Assembly (NCBI GenBank): GCA_021847995.1
Contig: JAJZNE010000106.1
Span: 1 to 64,000, forward strand
Length of the DNA: 64,000 bases
Direction: 5' to 3'
Origin: Pseudomonadota bacterium
GTDB taxonomy: Bacteria; Pseudomonadota; Alphaproteobacteria; Acetobacterales; Acetobacteraceae
Below are positions 55,138 to 63,663 of this stretch, one piece after another. The notes beneath the pieces were generated by a model that saw only the letters and a list, made by a program, of their open reading frames with translations, did no database searches and was not told where the DNA came from. Both the position numbers and the translations under genes were made by a program. Every line of letters starts with the position of its first letter. The stretch's first letter is position 1.

Positions 55138-55803
55138 ATGGACGCAGAGAGCGCGCCGCAGCTTCCGGCCGGGCAGGATCGCCGCCGGCTCGATCCGGAG
55201 CGCACGCGCCGCGAAATCCTCCGCGTCGCCCGCGCCGAGTTTGCCGAACACGGCTTCAGCGGCGCCCGCGTCGATCGCATCGGCGAACGCACCGCAACCG
55301 CGAAGCGCATGATCTATTACTATTTCGGCAGCAAGGAGGGGCTCTATCTCGCGGTGCTGGAGGATGTCTATGACGGCATCCGCAGCAGCGAAAACGCCCT
55401 CGACCTCGACCCTCTGCCGCCCGCCGAGGCGATCGGCCGGCTGGTCGATTTCAGCTTCGACTACGAACGCGCCAATGTCGATTTCGTCCGCATCATCAGC
55501 AACGAGAACATCAACGCGGCCCGTTTCCTGCGCCGCTCCCCGCGCATCCGCGACCTCAACTCGGGCGTCGTCGCGACGGTCGATCGCATCCTGGCGCGCG
55601 GCCTCGCCGACGGCAGCTTCCGCCGCCGCGTCGCCGCGGTCGATCTGCATTTCATGATCAGCGCGCTCTGCTTCTACCGCGTCTCCAACCGGCACACCTT
55701 CTCGGAAATCTTCGGCTGCGACCTCGGTGCGGAGGATGTGGCGGCGCGCCACCGGCAGATGACGCGCGAAACGATCCTCAGCTATCTCCGCCACGCCGAC
55801 TGA
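55138..55803 (+). CDS. TetR-family transcriptional regulator
   Basis: This 221-aa repressor has a TetR helix-turn-helix at about 20-65: TRREILRVARAEFAEHGFSG, ARVDRIGERTATAKRMIYYY and FGSKEGLYLAVLEDVYDGI. The C-terminal ligand domain contains FVRIISNENINAARFLRRSP, as in regulators of the RutR/QuiR-like group. It diverges from the shikimate cluster, so it probably controls it in response to an aromatic or hydroaromatic effector. Its end overlaps the nth gene by 26 bp (convergent). Confidence 0.9.
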   Translation: MDAESAPQLPAGQDRRRLDPERTRREILRVARAEFAEHGFSGARVDRIGERTATAKRMIYYYFGSKEGLYLAVLEDVYDGIRSSENALDLDPLPPAEAIGRLVDFSFDYERANVDFVRIISNENINAARFLRRSPRIRDLNSGVVATVDRILARGLADGSFRRRVAAVDLHFMISALCFYRVSNRHTFSEIFGCDLGAEDVAARHRQMTRETILSYLRHAD

Positions 55804-56491
55804 CCGGCGCGGGCGCGGGCGCGGGCGGCGGGGTCTTGTCCGGGTAGCGACAGCAGCGCGCACCGACGCAGCGCCAGCATTCCGGCCGGCGGGCCTTGCA
55901 GCAATGGCGGCCATGCAGAATGAGCCAGTGATGGGCAAGCCGCAGCCGCGCGGGCGGGATGCGCGCGAGCAGTGCCGTCTCCACCGCACGCGGTGTCGCG
56001 CCGCGGGCGAGGCCGCTGCGGTTGGCGACGCGGAAGACATGCGTATCGACCGCCATCGTCGCTTCGCCGAAGGCGACGTTCAGCACCACGTTGGCGGTCT
56101 TGCGCCCGACGCCGGGCAGGGCCTCCAGCGCCGCGCGGTCGCCCGGCACCTCTCCGCCATGGCGTTCCACCAGCAGGCGGGCGAGTTCGGCGAGGTTGCG
56201 GGCCTTCGCCTGCCACAGCCCGATCGAGCGGATATGCGCCGCGATCCCCTCCGCCCCCAGCGCCGCCATCGCCGCCGGTGTCGGCGCCGCCGCGAACAGG
56301 GCAGGGGTCGCCCGGTTGACGCTGGCGTCGGTCGCCTGCGCCGACAGCACCACCGCCACCAGCAGCTCGAACGTGGTGCGATAGACGAGTTCGCTGCGCG
56401 GGTCGGGATTCGCCGCCGCCAGCGCGTCCAGGAAGGCGCCCACCTCCGCACGGGTCATCGCCCGGGGGGCGCGGTCGGCCGGTTTCCCCAT
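55778..56491 (-). CDS. nth: Endonuclease III
   Basis: Nth is a DNA glycosylase/AP lyase for oxidised pyrimidines. The 237-aa protein has the helix-hairpin-helix ALPGVGRKTANVVLNVAFG, the catalytic Asp in VDTHVFRVANR, and a C-terminal [4Fe-4S] motif C-x6-C-x2-C-x5-C (CKARRPEC, then WRCVGARCC). The catalytic Lys lies in LVAVVLSAQATDASVN-proximal sequence as in relatives, but here the LLSAQT-type motif reads LSAQATD. The start at 56491 has GAGGAT upstream. A Pro/Ala-rich C-terminal tail follows the cluster. Confidence 0.93.
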   Translation of the reverse strand: MGKPADRAPRAMTRAEVGAFLDALAAANPDPRSELVYRTTFELLVAVVLSAQATDASVNRATPALFAAAPTPAAMAALGAEGIAAHIRSIGLWQAKARNLAELARLLVERHGGEVPGDRAALEALPGVGRKTANVVLNVAFGEATMAVDTHVFRVANRSGLARGATPRAVETALLARIPPARLRLAHHWLILHGRHCCKARRPECWRCVGARCCRYPDKTPPPAPAPAPVSRRGGDS

Positions 56492-56545
56492 CGGCCGATC
56501 CTCGCCCGCCGCTCCCCCCGCTGACAAGAGCGGCCGGCGCGCTAC

Positions 56546-57046
56546 ATGACATCGATGCCCGATGTGCTGTTCGAAGCGATGATCGTGCCGCACCGCAGCC
56601 TGTCGCGGCGCGGGCTGTGGTGGCTGCTGGGCGCGCTGGCGGCGGTGTGTGCCGCCAATCTGGCCATTTTCGCCCGCCTGCGCGCCTGGCCGGTGTGCGG
56701 CTTCGCCGGCGGGGAACTGCTGCTGGCGGCGCTGCTGCTGCGCCTCAACGTGCTCGGTGCCAGGGCCAGTGAGCTGCTGCTGCTCACCCCCGACTCGCTG
56801 CGCGTGATCCGCACCGACCCCAAAGGACGGCGTGCCGAGATCGTACTCCCGCCCTCCTGGCTCACGGTGCAGATGGAGGAGCGGGCGGGCCGTGTCCCCG
56901 CCCTGTTCGTCGCCGCGCGCGGCCGGCGCGAGGAACTCGGCCGCGAGCTCGGTGAGGAGGCGAAACGCGACCTCGCCCAGGCGCTGGCGGCGGCCCTCCA
57001 TCGCTGGCGCAACCCGGTGTTCGACAACCCGCAACTGGCCGAATAG
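56546..57046 (+). CDS. DUF2244 membrane protein
   Basis: This 166-aa protein has the DUF2244 pattern: FEAMIVPHRSLSRRGLWWLL, two membrane segments (about 25-72), then RVIRTDPKGRRAEIVLPPSW and LTVQMEERAGRVPALFVAAR. The function is unknown. It diverges from nth with a 54-bp gap, an arrangement seen in other alphaproteobacteria. A second Met (56555) could be the start. Confidence 0.85.
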   Translation: MTSMPDVLFEAMIVPHRSLSRRGLWWLLGALAAVCAANLAIFARLRAWPVCGFAGGELLLAALLLRLNVLGARASELLLLTPDSLRVIRTDPKGRRAEIVLPPSWLTVQMEERAGRVPALFVAARGRREELGRELGEEAKRDLAQALAAALHRWRNPVFDNPQLAE

Positions 57047-57056
57047 CCGCCGCCGG

Positions 57057-57638
57057 TCACGCCCGCTGGCAGCTTCCCGTCAGCGTGCCGAGGCCGAGCA
57101 TGGAGGCCCGCGCGGTCGCGAGCGCGAAGCGCCGGCCCGGCGGCCAGGCGAAGGGCGGCGGCGCGGACAGCGCGAACAGCTGGAACACGTACTGGTGCGG
57201 CCCATGTCCCGGCGGCGGCGCGGGCGGCGTCCAGCCGGTGCGGCCGAGGAAATTGCGGCCCATCGCGAACCCCTCCGGCGCATGCCCGCGCAGGCGCACC
57301 GGCAGCGCCCCTTCCTCCAGCCCGCCGCGGCCGGGGGCGATGTCATAGGCCAGGGCATGGACCAGCGGCACCGGGAACGGTGCGTCCGGATCCTCGACCA
57401 GCAGCAGCAGCGAAACCGTGCCCTCCGGCAGCCTCTCCCAGCGCAGCGGCGGCGACAGTCCGGCGCCGTCGGCGGTGTAGCGGGCGGGCAGCGCCCCGCC
57501 CTGGGTGAAGCCGGGGCTGCTGAGGCCGATGCCGCCCGGCACCCCGGCAAGCAGCCGACGGTTCACCGCCAGCGCCGCGCTGCCGGCGCGCACCCATTGC
57601 AGGCGCTGCCCGATCTGCCGGATCCGCTCGCTGTCCAT
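57057..57638 (-). CDS. YbhB/YbcL-type phosphatidylethanolamine-binding (PEBP) protein
   Basis: This 193-aa PEBP-family protein has LSSPGFTQGGALPARYTADG, LSPPLRWERLPEG, VEDPDAPFPVPLVHALAYDI, GHGPHQYVFQLFAL and a C-terminal LGTLTGSCQR-type end. The ligand-pocket residues (DPDAP, the His in VHAL, GPHQY) are present. The family's bacterial role is poorly defined. GGGGAGC precedes the Met at 57638. The protein has no signal peptide. Confidence 0.88.
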   Translation of the reverse strand: MDSERIRQIGQRLQWVRAGSAALAVNRRLLAGVPGGIGLSSPGFTQGGALPARYTADGAGLSPPLRWERLPEGTVSLLLLVEDPDAPFPVPLVHALAYDIAPGRGGLEEGALPVRLRGHAPEGFAMGRNFLGRTGWTPPAPPPGHGPHQYVFQLFALSAPPPFAWPPGRRFALATARASMLGLGTLTGSCQRA

Positions 57639-57695
57639 GCTCCCCGCCTTCACCCAGCCAATGTCCCCGACGCGGCAGACGGCGCCGGGTTCCGG

Positions 57696-58295
57696 CTACC
57701 CGACCAGCCGCCGCAGGGTCGCCAGCGCCGCCGGCGCCGCCCAGTCCGCTGCCCCTTCCAGCCGCCCCCGCTCGCGCCCCGCCGCGTCCACGATCAGCGT
57801 CGTCGGCAGGCCGCGCGCGCCCAGCGCTTCCACCGCCGCCCCCTTTGGGTCGAGTGCCACGGTCAGGTCAGTGATGCCGTGGTCGCGATAGAACCGCTCC
57901 ACCACGGCCGCCCCGCCATGATCGCTCGACAGCGGCAGCACCGCGACCTCGGCGCCGGCCGCGCGGGCCAATGCCGCGAGCGAGGGCATCTCGGCGACGC
58001 AGGGCGCGCACCAGGTCGCCCACAGATTGAGCACGACCATCCGCCCGCGCAGGTCGCGCAGGCCGTGCGGGGTGCCGTCGGCATCCGTATAGACGATCTC
58101 CGGCAGTGCGCGCGGCGGATCGACCCGGTGCAGCGCATCGAGGCTTTGCAGATGCACCGCTTCCGGCGCGGCATCCGGGCGCAGCGTCAGCACCGGCGGA
58201 CCCGCCGGTTTGCGGAGCAGCAGCACGGCGGCTAGGCTCGCCCCCGCCGCCACCCCCGCGCCCGCCAGAACCGCCCGCCGCGCGATCACTGCCAT
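57696..58295 (-). CDS. TlpA/ResA-like membrane-anchored thioredoxin
   Basis: This 199-aa protein has an N-terminal membrane anchor ([20 protein letters not shown]) and a periplasmic thioredoxin fold with the active site WCAPC in [17 protein letters not shown], and a cis-Pro in GLPTTLIVD. Such proteins reduce apocytochrome c heme sites or other periplasmic disulfides. It diverges from argH with a 15-bp gap, a conserved neighbourhood in alphaproteobacteria (tlpA-argH-lptM). Confidence 0.9.
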   Translation of the reverse strand: MAVIARRAVLAGAGVAAGASLAAVLLLRKPAGPPVLTLRPDAAPEAVHLQSLDALHRVDPPRALPEIVYTDADGTPHGLRDLRGRMVVLNLWATWCAPCVAEMPSLAALARAAGAEVAVLPLSSDHGGAAVVERFYRDHGITDLTVALDPKGAAVEALGARGLPTTLIVDAAGRERGRLEGAADWAAPAALATLRRLVG

Positions 58296-58310
58296 GAGGG
58301 TCAAGCTCCC

Positions 58311-59816
58311 GTGACCGAACCGCCCGCGCCGCCCGCCAACACGCTCTGGGGCGGACGCTTCGCCGCCGGTCCCGCCGGCGTGATGGAGGAGATCAACGCC
58401 TCCATCGACTTCGACCGCCGCCTGTGGCGCCAGGACATCCGCGGTTCGCGCGCGCATGCCGCCATGCTGGCGAAGTGCGGCATCCTCACGGCGGACGACC
58501 TGGCGGACATCGAGCGCGGTCTAGCCGCGATCGAGGCGGAGATCGAGTCCGGCCGCTTCGCCTTCAGCCGCGCGCTGGAGGACATCCACCTCAACATCGA
58601 GGCGCGGCTGACCGAACGCATCGGGGAGGCCGGCAAGCGCCTGCACACCGCGCGCAGCCGCAACGACCAGGTGGCGACCGATTTCCGCCTCTGGGTGCGC
58701 GATGCGATCGACGGGATCGACGCGCAGCTTGCCGACCTGATGCGCGCCCTGGCGACGCGGGCGGCACGGCACGCCGCCGATCCGATGCCGGGCATGACGC
58801 ACCTGCAGGCGGCGCAGCCGGTGACGTTCGGCCATCATCTGCTCGCCTATGTCGAGATGCTGGCGCGCGACCGCGGGCGGCTCGCCGATGCCCGCCGGCG
58901 GCTCAACGAATGTCCCCTGGGGGCAGCGGCGCTCGCCGGCACGTCCTTTCCGATCGACCGCAGCATGACGGCGGCGGCGCTCGGCTTCGACCGGCCGATG
59001 GCGAACTCGCTCGATGCCGTCTCCGATCGCGACTTCGCGCTGGAATTCCTCGCTGCCGCCGCGATCTCGGCGGTGCATCTCTCCCGCTTCGCCGAGGAGA
59101 TCGTGATCTGGTGCGCGGCACCGTTCCGCTTCGTCCGCCTGTCCGATGCCTTCACCACCGGCAGTTCGATCATGCCGCAGAAGCGCAACCCCGATGCCGC
59201 CGAACTGGTGCGCGCCAAGAGCGGGCGCATCGCCGGCGCCCTGGTCGGCCTGCTGACGGTGATGAAGGGCCTGCCGCTCGCCTACGCCAAGGACATGCAG
59301 GAGGACAAGGAGGGCGTGTTCGACGCCGCCGGCGCCTGGGCGCTCGCGCTGGCGGCGATGGCGGGGATGGTGCGCGACATGGTGCCCGACACCGCCCGGC
59401 TGCGTGCCGCGGCCGGGGAGGGGCATGCGACCGCCACCGATCTTGCCGACTGGCTGGTGCGCGTCCTGCGCCTGCCGTTCCGCACCGCGCACCACGTCAC
59501 CGGCCGCCTGGTCGCCCGGGCGGACGCGCGCGGCGTCGATCTCCCCGGCCTGACCCTGGACGAGATGCGGGCGGAGGAGCCGCGCATCACCGCCGACATC
59601 TTCACCGTGCTGACCGTCGATGCCTCGGTCGCGTCGCGCCTGAGCTACGGCGGCACCGCCCCGGCGCGGGTGGCGGCTGAAGCCGCACGCTGGCAGGAGA
59701 GGCTGGGGCAGGAGAGGCTGGGGCAGGAGAGGCTGGGGCAGGAGAGGCTGGGGCAGGAGAGGCTGGGGCAGGATCGGCCGGGGCACGAGCGGCCGGCGCA
59801 GGAGCGGCCGGAATGA
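58311..59816 (+). CDS. argH: Argininosuccinate lyase with C-terminal RLGQE repeats
   Basis: ArgH splits argininosuccinate to arginine and fumarate. The 501-aa protein starts at a GTG and has [20 protein letters not shown], the [12 protein letters not shown] block, [20 protein letters not shown] and the lyase signature [20 protein letters not shown]. Family members end near residue 460. Here a tail of five RLGQE-type repeats plus three degenerate copies adds about 40 residues. The stop overlaps the LptM-like start by 4 bp. argG is 1 kb downstream. Confidence 0.95.
   Translation: MTEPPAPPANTLWGGRFAAGPAGVMEEINASIDFDRRLWRQDIRGSRAHAAMLAKCGILTADDLADIERGLAAIEAEIESGRFAFSRALEDIHLNIEARLTERIGEAGKRLHTARSRNDQVATDFRLWVRDAIDGIDAQLADLMRALATRAARHAADPMPGMTHLQAAQPVTFGHHLLAYVEMLARDRGRLADARRRLNECPLGAAALAGTSFPIDRSMTAAALGFDRPMANSLDAVSDRDFALEFLAAAAISAVHLSRFAEEIVIWCAAPFRFVRLSDAFTTGSSIMPQKRNPDAAELVRAKSGRIAGALVGLLTVMKGLPLAYAKDMQEDKEGVFDAAGAWALALAAMAGMVRDMVPDTARLRAAAGEGHATATDLADWLVRVLRLPFRTAHHVTGRLVARADARGVDLPGLTLDEMRAEEPRITADIFTVLTVDASVASRLSYGGTAPARVAAEAARWQERLGQERLGQERLGQERLGQERLGQDRPGHERPAQERPE
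59695..59811 (+). repeat. 15-bp tandem repeat at the 3' end of argH
   Basis: About five near-perfect copies of GGAGAGGCTGGGGCA are followed by three degenerate copies (for example GGATCGGCCGGGGCA). The unit is three times five bases, so each copy adds five residues (RLGQE) and does not shift the frame. Slippage at this site would change the length of ArgH but keep it in frame. Confidence 0.9.
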
Positions 59817-59944
59817 CTGCACGCACCGTCCTGCTGGCGCTGGCGCTGGCGCTCGGACTGGCCGGTTGCGGCAAGAAGAACGCCCCCGGCCCGCCCGGAC
59901 CGCCGGATCAGGTGACCTATCCGCGCAGCTATCCGGCCTATTGA
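59813..59944 (+). CDS. LptM-like small lipoprotein
   Basis: This 43-aa lipoprotein starts at an ATG that overlaps the argH stop by 4 bp. A signal peptide of about 18 residues ([20 protein letters not shown]) ends in the lipobox LAGC, and the mature part is [20 protein letters not shown]. The short GKK-x-P-PP-rich mature part is the LptM (YifL) pattern; LptM helps LptD fold. lysA usually follows in this neighbourhood but is absent. Confidence 0.8.
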   Translation: MTARTVLLALALALGLAGCGKKNAPGPPGPPDQVTYPRSYPAY

Positions 59945-59951
59945 GCGCCGG

Positions 59952-60503
59952 TCACGGCTTGCCGATACCGTTGGCGCCGGCGGTGCAGATCACTTCGTCC
60001 TGCGAGCCGGTGCCGCCCGAGCAGCCGATGGCGCCGATGATGTGGCCATCGGCGACCAGCGGAATGCCGCCGCGTGACGCGATCACGTCGTCGAGCGAGA
60101 GCACGTAGTTGAGGCCCGATTTCTGCACCCCGTCCTCGAACACGCGGGTCGGGCGGCGGTATTTGACCGCCACCCGCGCCTTGTGCTGGGCAACCGGGAT
60201 CGACCCGAGCTGCGCGCCGTCCATGCGCACGAAGGCGACGAGATTGCCGCCCGAATCGACCACCGCGACATTCACCGGCCAGCCGCGCCGCTCCGCCTCG
60301 GCCATCGCCGCGGTGATCGCCCGCTGCGCCTCGCCGAGCCCGATCGGCGCGCCATAGGGCTGGCTGAACGGCATCTTGTCCGGGACCGTGTCGAGCGGGC
60401 TGGCCGCCGGCTGCTGCGCCCGCGCGGCGCCGGCGGCCAGCAGGACGGCGCCCCCGAGCAGTCCGGCGGCGAGCAGACCGGTGGCAAGGTATGGACGGAT
60501 CAT
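59952..60503 (-). CDS. Exported GlcG/HbpS-family protein
   Basis: This 183-aa protein has a signal peptide (AAGLLGGAVLLAAGAARAQ) and the GlcG/HbpS/PduO-C fold: AITAAMAEAERRGWPVNVAV, VDSGGNLVAFVRMDGAQLGS and LVADGHIIGAIGCSGGTGSQ. Relatives bind heme or corrinoid, but members here vary. AAAGGA lies upstream of the ATG at 60503. It is convergent with the lptM-like gene (7-bp gap). A role in periplasmic heme binding is inferred. Confidence 0.85.
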   Translation of the reverse strand: MIRPYLATGLLAAGLLGGAVLLAAGAARAQQPAASPLDTVPDKMPFSQPYGAPIGLGEAQRAITAAMAEAERRGWPVNVAVVDSGGNLVAFVRMDGAQLGSIPVAQHKARVAVKYRRPTRVFEDGVQKSGLNYVLSLDDVIASRGGIPLVADGHIIGAIGCSGGTGSQDEVICTAGANGIGKP

Positions 60504-60590
60504 GGAGGTTTCCTTTCCCCTTGAGCGGACGACAACGCAGCTCATGCTATCCCGCACCCCGCCCGCGCGCCAGCTTGCACCCCGCTGCCC

Positions 60591-60773
60591 ATGCGCCATA
60601 TCCGCACCATGACCCCATCCCCACCCCCATCCCCCGGCCCGCCGCCGCCCGCCACCCCCGCCCCGCAGGCCGCCCCCGCCCCGAAGCGGCCGAAGGAGGT
60701 CGGCGGCCCGGACGGGCCGGAGCCGACCCGCTTCGGCGACTGGGAACGCAAGGGCCGCTGCATCGACTTCTGA
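60591..60773 (+). CDS. DUF1674 protein, succinate dehydrogenase assembly factor SdhAF4-like
   Basis: This 60-aa protein is Pro-rich at the N-terminus and ends in EVGGPDGPEPTRFGDWERKG, RCIDF. That C-terminal block is the DUF1674/SDHAF4 signature, a family that protects flavinated SdhA before assembly into complex II. The start could be ATG 60591 or 60609. No sdh genes are nearby. Confidence 0.88.
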   Translation: MRHIRTMTPSPPPSPGPPPPATPAPQAAPAPKRPKEVGGPDGPEPTRFGDWERKGRCIDF

Positions 60774-60860
60774 TCCCGGCTTGCGGCCACGGCTTGCGCA
60801 TCCGGCAGCTTCAGGCTAGCTGCGCCGCCTGCCCGAAATCTGCCCAGGGATGCCGCGCCG

Positions 60861-62090
60861 ATGCCAGGAAAGCCCGTCAACAAGGTCGTGCTCGCCTATT
60901 CCGGCGGGCTCGACACCAGCGTCATCCTGCGCTGGCTGCAAACCACCTATCGCTGCGAGGTGGTGACGTTCACCGCCGATCTCGGCCAGGGCGAGGAGCT
61001 GGAGCCGGCGCGGCGCAAGGCGGAGATGTTTGGCGTCCGGCAGATCTTCATCGAGGATCTGCGCGAAACCTTCGTTGCCGACTTCGTCTTTCCGATGTTC
61101 CGCGCCAATGCGCTGTACGAGGGACAGTATCTGCTCGGCACGTCGATCGCCCGCCCCCTGATCGCGCAGCGGCAGATCGAGATCGCCGAGGCGGTCGGCG
61201 CCGATGCGGTCGCGCATGGCGCAACCGGCAAGGGCAACGACCAGGTGCGGTTCGAGCTCAGCTATTACGCGCTCAAGCCCGATATCCGCATCATCGCGCC
61301 GTGGCGCGAATGGGATCTGACCAGCCGCACGAAGCTGCTGCAATTCGCCGAGGCGCATCAGATCCCGATCGCCCGCGACAAGCGGGGGGAGGCGCCGTTC
61401 TCGGTCGATGCCAACCTCCTGCACTCGTCCTCGGAGGGCAAGATCCTGGAGGATCCGGCCGTGGCGCCGGACGAGATGGTCTATCAGCGCACGATCCGGC
61501 CGGAGGATGCCCCCGACCGCGCCACCGAGATCGCGATCGACTTCATGCGCGGCGATCCGGTCGCGATCGACGGAGAGGCGCTGTCGCCGGCAGCACTGCT
61601 GGCCCGGCTGAACGCGCTCGGCCGCGCCAACGGCATCGGCCGGCTCGATCTGGTGGAGAACCGCTTCGTCGGCATGAAGTCCCGCGGCGTCTATGAGACG
61701 CCGGGCGGTACCATCCTGCTCGCCGCCCATCGCGGCATCGAGAGCATCACCCTTGATCGCGAGGCGGCGCATCTCAAGGACCAGCTCATGCCGCGCTATG
61801 CCGAGCTGATCTATTGCGGCTTCTGGTTCAGTCCGGAGCGGCGGATGTTGCAGGCCGCGATCGACGCCAGCCAGAACAGCGTCAGCGGCCGCGTGCGCCT
61901 CAAGCTCTACAAGGGCAATGTCAGCGTGACCGGGCGGGAGAGTCCGAACAGCCTCTATTCCATGAAGCACGTCACCTTCGAGGATGACCAGGGCGCCTAC
62001 GATCAGATCGACGCCCAGGGTTTCATCCGCCTCAACGCACTCCGCCTGCGCCTCGGCGCCCTGGCCGGGCGGCGCGGCGGCGCCCTTTAA
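60861..62090 (+). CDS. argG: Argininosuccinate synthase
   Basis: ArgG joins citrulline and aspartate with ATP to form argininosuccinate. The 409-aa protein has the P-loop [75 protein letters not shown] and [20 protein letters not shown]. Length and block order are normal. It lies 1 kb after argH, with three small genes between them. Confidence 0.96.
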   Translation: MPGKPVNKVVLAYSGGLDTSVILRWLQTTYRCEVVTFTADLGQGEELEPARRKAEMFGVRQIFIEDLRETFVADFVFPMFRANALYEGQYLLGTSIARPLIAQRQIEIAEAVGADAVAHGATGKGNDQVRFELSYYALKPDIRIIAPWREWDLTSRTKLLQFAEAHQIPIARDKRGEAPFSVDANLLHSSSEGKILEDPAVAPDEMVYQRTIRPEDAPDRATEIAIDFMRGDPVAIDGEALSPAALLARLNALGRANGIGRLDLVENRFVGMKSRGVYETPGGTILLAAHRGIESITLDREAAHLKDQLMPRYAELIYCGFWFSPERRMLQAAIDASQNSVSGRVRLKLYKGNVSVTGRESPNSLYSMKHVTFEDDQGAYDQIDAQGFIRLNALRLRLGALAGRRGGAL

Positions 62091-62120
62091 CGCCGGCGCG
62101 CCCGGCCGCGCCGGCGGCGC

Positions 62121-62149
62121 TTGACACGGGAACGGTTATCTGATCTAAC
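62121..62149 (+). promoter_or_regulatory. Strong sigma-70 promoter before the hypothetical gene
   Basis: TTGACA (62121-62126) is followed after exactly 17 bp by TCTAAC (62144-62149). It lies 31 bp after the argG stop. The expected transcription start at about 62156 coincides with the GTG proposed for the next gene. Confidence 0.6.
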
Positions 62150-62156
62150 CGATCCC

Positions 62157-62828
62157 GTGAAAGTTGCCGCACCCCGTTCCCCGGCCGAACGCTTCGCGAC
62201 CCTCACGGAAGGCGTCGCCAAGGCCCTCGCCGCCGAGGCGTGGCGCTTGGGGCTGGTGGCGCCCTGGCTCGCCCTGGTGTGGAGCAGGCTCCGCAGCACC
62301 GGCGCCTGCATCCTGCGGATTGCCGCCGCCCTTGAGGCCGGCACACTCCGCCTCACCCCGCCTCGGCCCCTGCCGCCGCTGCCGCCCCGGATGGAGGATA
62401 CGGCACCCCGGCCGGACCACGCCAAACCCAAACGAAAAGCAATCCCGCAAGGCTTCGGCTGGCTGCTGCGGCGGGTGACGGCGCTCAGCTTCGGCCGCTC
62501 CCAGCTCCAATACCTCCTCAGTGAGCCGGACATGGCGGCGCTGATCACAGCCGCGCCGCAGGTCGCCCACCATATCCGTCCCATCTGCCGGATGCTCGGG
62601 GTCACACCCCCGCCCGGCCTCTTTCCCCCGCGCCGCCCACCGCGCCGGACCAGGCCGCCCGCGCCGCCGAAACCGGCGCCGGAGGCCGGGAAAGAAAAGC
62701 CGGCGGCGAAGACCAGAAGGCCGGACGGTCCCTTTCCCCCTTTCGTGCCGCGGAAGCGAAAAACACGCCGGCGCCCGATCCAACTGTTTCCGCTGCCTGC
62801 CGCGACCGGCCCGCCCTGGCGCGGCTGA
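62157..62828 (+). CDS. Hypothetical protein, possible leaderless start
   Basis: This 223-aa protein is Pro-, Ala- and Arg-rich and of unknown function. It starts at a GTG (62157) right after the promoter, so the mRNA may be leaderless; other in-frame starts are TTG 62121 and ATG 62391. The most ordered part is WLLRRVTALSFGRSQLQYLL and SEPDMAALITAAPQVAHHIR with PICRMLG, a pattern I recall from uncharacterised Acetobacteraceae proteins. The C-terminal third is basic and disordered. There is no signal peptide. Confidence 0.7.
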   Translation: MKVAAPRSPAERFATLTEGVAKALAAEAWRLGLVAPWLALVWSRLRSTGACILRIAAALEAGTLRLTPPRPLPPLPPRMEDTAPRPDHAKPKRKAIPQGFGWLLRRVTALSFGRSQLQYLLSEPDMAALITAAPQVAHHIRPICRMLGVTPPPGLFPPRRPPRRTRPPAPPKPAPEAGKEKPAAKTRRPDGPFPPFVPRKRKTRRRPIQLFPLPAATGPPWRG

Positions 62829-62854
62829 GACGGGCAGGGGGAGAAATGCGCCCG

Positions 62855-62874
62855 ATATCATTACGAAGTGATAT
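62855..62874. repeat. Inverted repeat ATATCA-N8-TGATAT upstream of ridA
   Basis: Two perfect 6-bp arms flank TTACGAAG, in a local AT-rich pocket within a GC-rich 189-bp gap. It lies about 145 bp before the ridA-like start. It could be a repressor site; the regulator is unknown. Confidence 0.45.
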
Positions 62875-63017
62875 GATAATGCCGGCTCAGACGGCGCCGA
62901 CCGTCTCGACAGGGCCGGGGATCCGTGGTCGGTTGCCGAACGCCGATGCGCGTTCCGCCCCCCGGGTGCGGCACCCGCCGTCGTGTCCAACGCCAGAGAG
63001 AGAGAAGGCCGCGCGCC

Positions 63018-63368
63018 ATGAGCAGGATCATCCGCACCGAACCGAACGACGTATTGGCGAAAGCCGTGGAATACCACGGCTTCGTCTATGTGCAGGGCGT
63101 CACCGCCCGCGACCTCGCGGCCGACATCACCGGGCAGACGCGCGACGTGCTGGCGCAGATCGACGCCATCCTGGAAACCCACGGCACCGACAACACCCGC
63201 CTGCTACAGGCCCAGATCTGGCTCAAGGACATCCGCGACCGGGAGGCGATGAACAAAGTCTGGTCGGCTTGGCTGCCCCCGTCCGGCGCACCGGCCCGCG
63301 CCTGCGTGCAGGCCCACATGGCCGATCCCCGGCACCTCGTCGAAATCATGGTCGTAACCTGTAAATAG
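63018..63368 (+). CDS. RidA-family (YjgF/UK114) protein
   Basis: This 116-aa protein belongs to the RidA fold, whose archetype deaminates reactive enamine/imine intermediates. VEYHGFVYVQGVTARDLAAD, DVLAQIDAILETHGTDNTRL, QAQIWLKDIRDREAMNKVWS and ARACVQAHMADPRHLVEIMV are family blocks. The catalytic Arg of the archetype (in RxCV) is here in ARACVQAHM. A subgroup other than RidA itself is likely. AGAGAGAAGG lies upstream of the ATG. Confidence 0.9.
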   Translation: MSRIIRTEPNDVLAKAVEYHGFVYVQGVTARDLAADITGQTRDVLAQIDAILETHGTDNTRLLQAQIWLKDIRDREAMNKVWSAWLPPSGAPARACVQAHMADPRHLVEIMVVTCK

Positions 63369-63663
63369 TCGCAACGGCACCGGCAGGGACGGGGCCGCGG
63401 GGCAGGGGCGACAGTGATCGCTCCTGCAACCGAACCCGTGCCGGTATGTTGCGTCCATGCAACACGCAAGAGCGAAATGCACTCTATTGCTATAACGGAT
63501 GCGTTATTAGGATAACTATCCTGATTTCATCGGTTGTCCACACCCCGATTTCGTGAATCTGCACCGCTCACGCCATCTCGGCCGTCTTGCCCGATTGTCA
63601 TGCCGCGGGAATCGGGTTGTTACCTGCGGATACAATACGCGATGGCGAGAAGGAGCGAACCAG
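63369..63663. other. 295-bp gap with three inverted repeats upstream of the CHAP gene
   Basis: TGTTGC-N6-GCAACA lies near 63448-63465 and could fold as a terminator-like stem after the ridA gene. ATAACG-GATG-CGTTAT (63492-63507) and AGGATA-AC-TATCCT (63509-63522) are two adjacent perfect inverted repeats in an AT-rich pocket. The CHAP start lies about 140 bp further on, with AAGGAG before the ATG. No gene is present in the gap. Confidence 0.55.

Noticed and set aside
59695-59811. Possible CRISPR-like array
   Set aside because: The units are contiguous 15-bp copies without spacers and lie within the argH reading frame.
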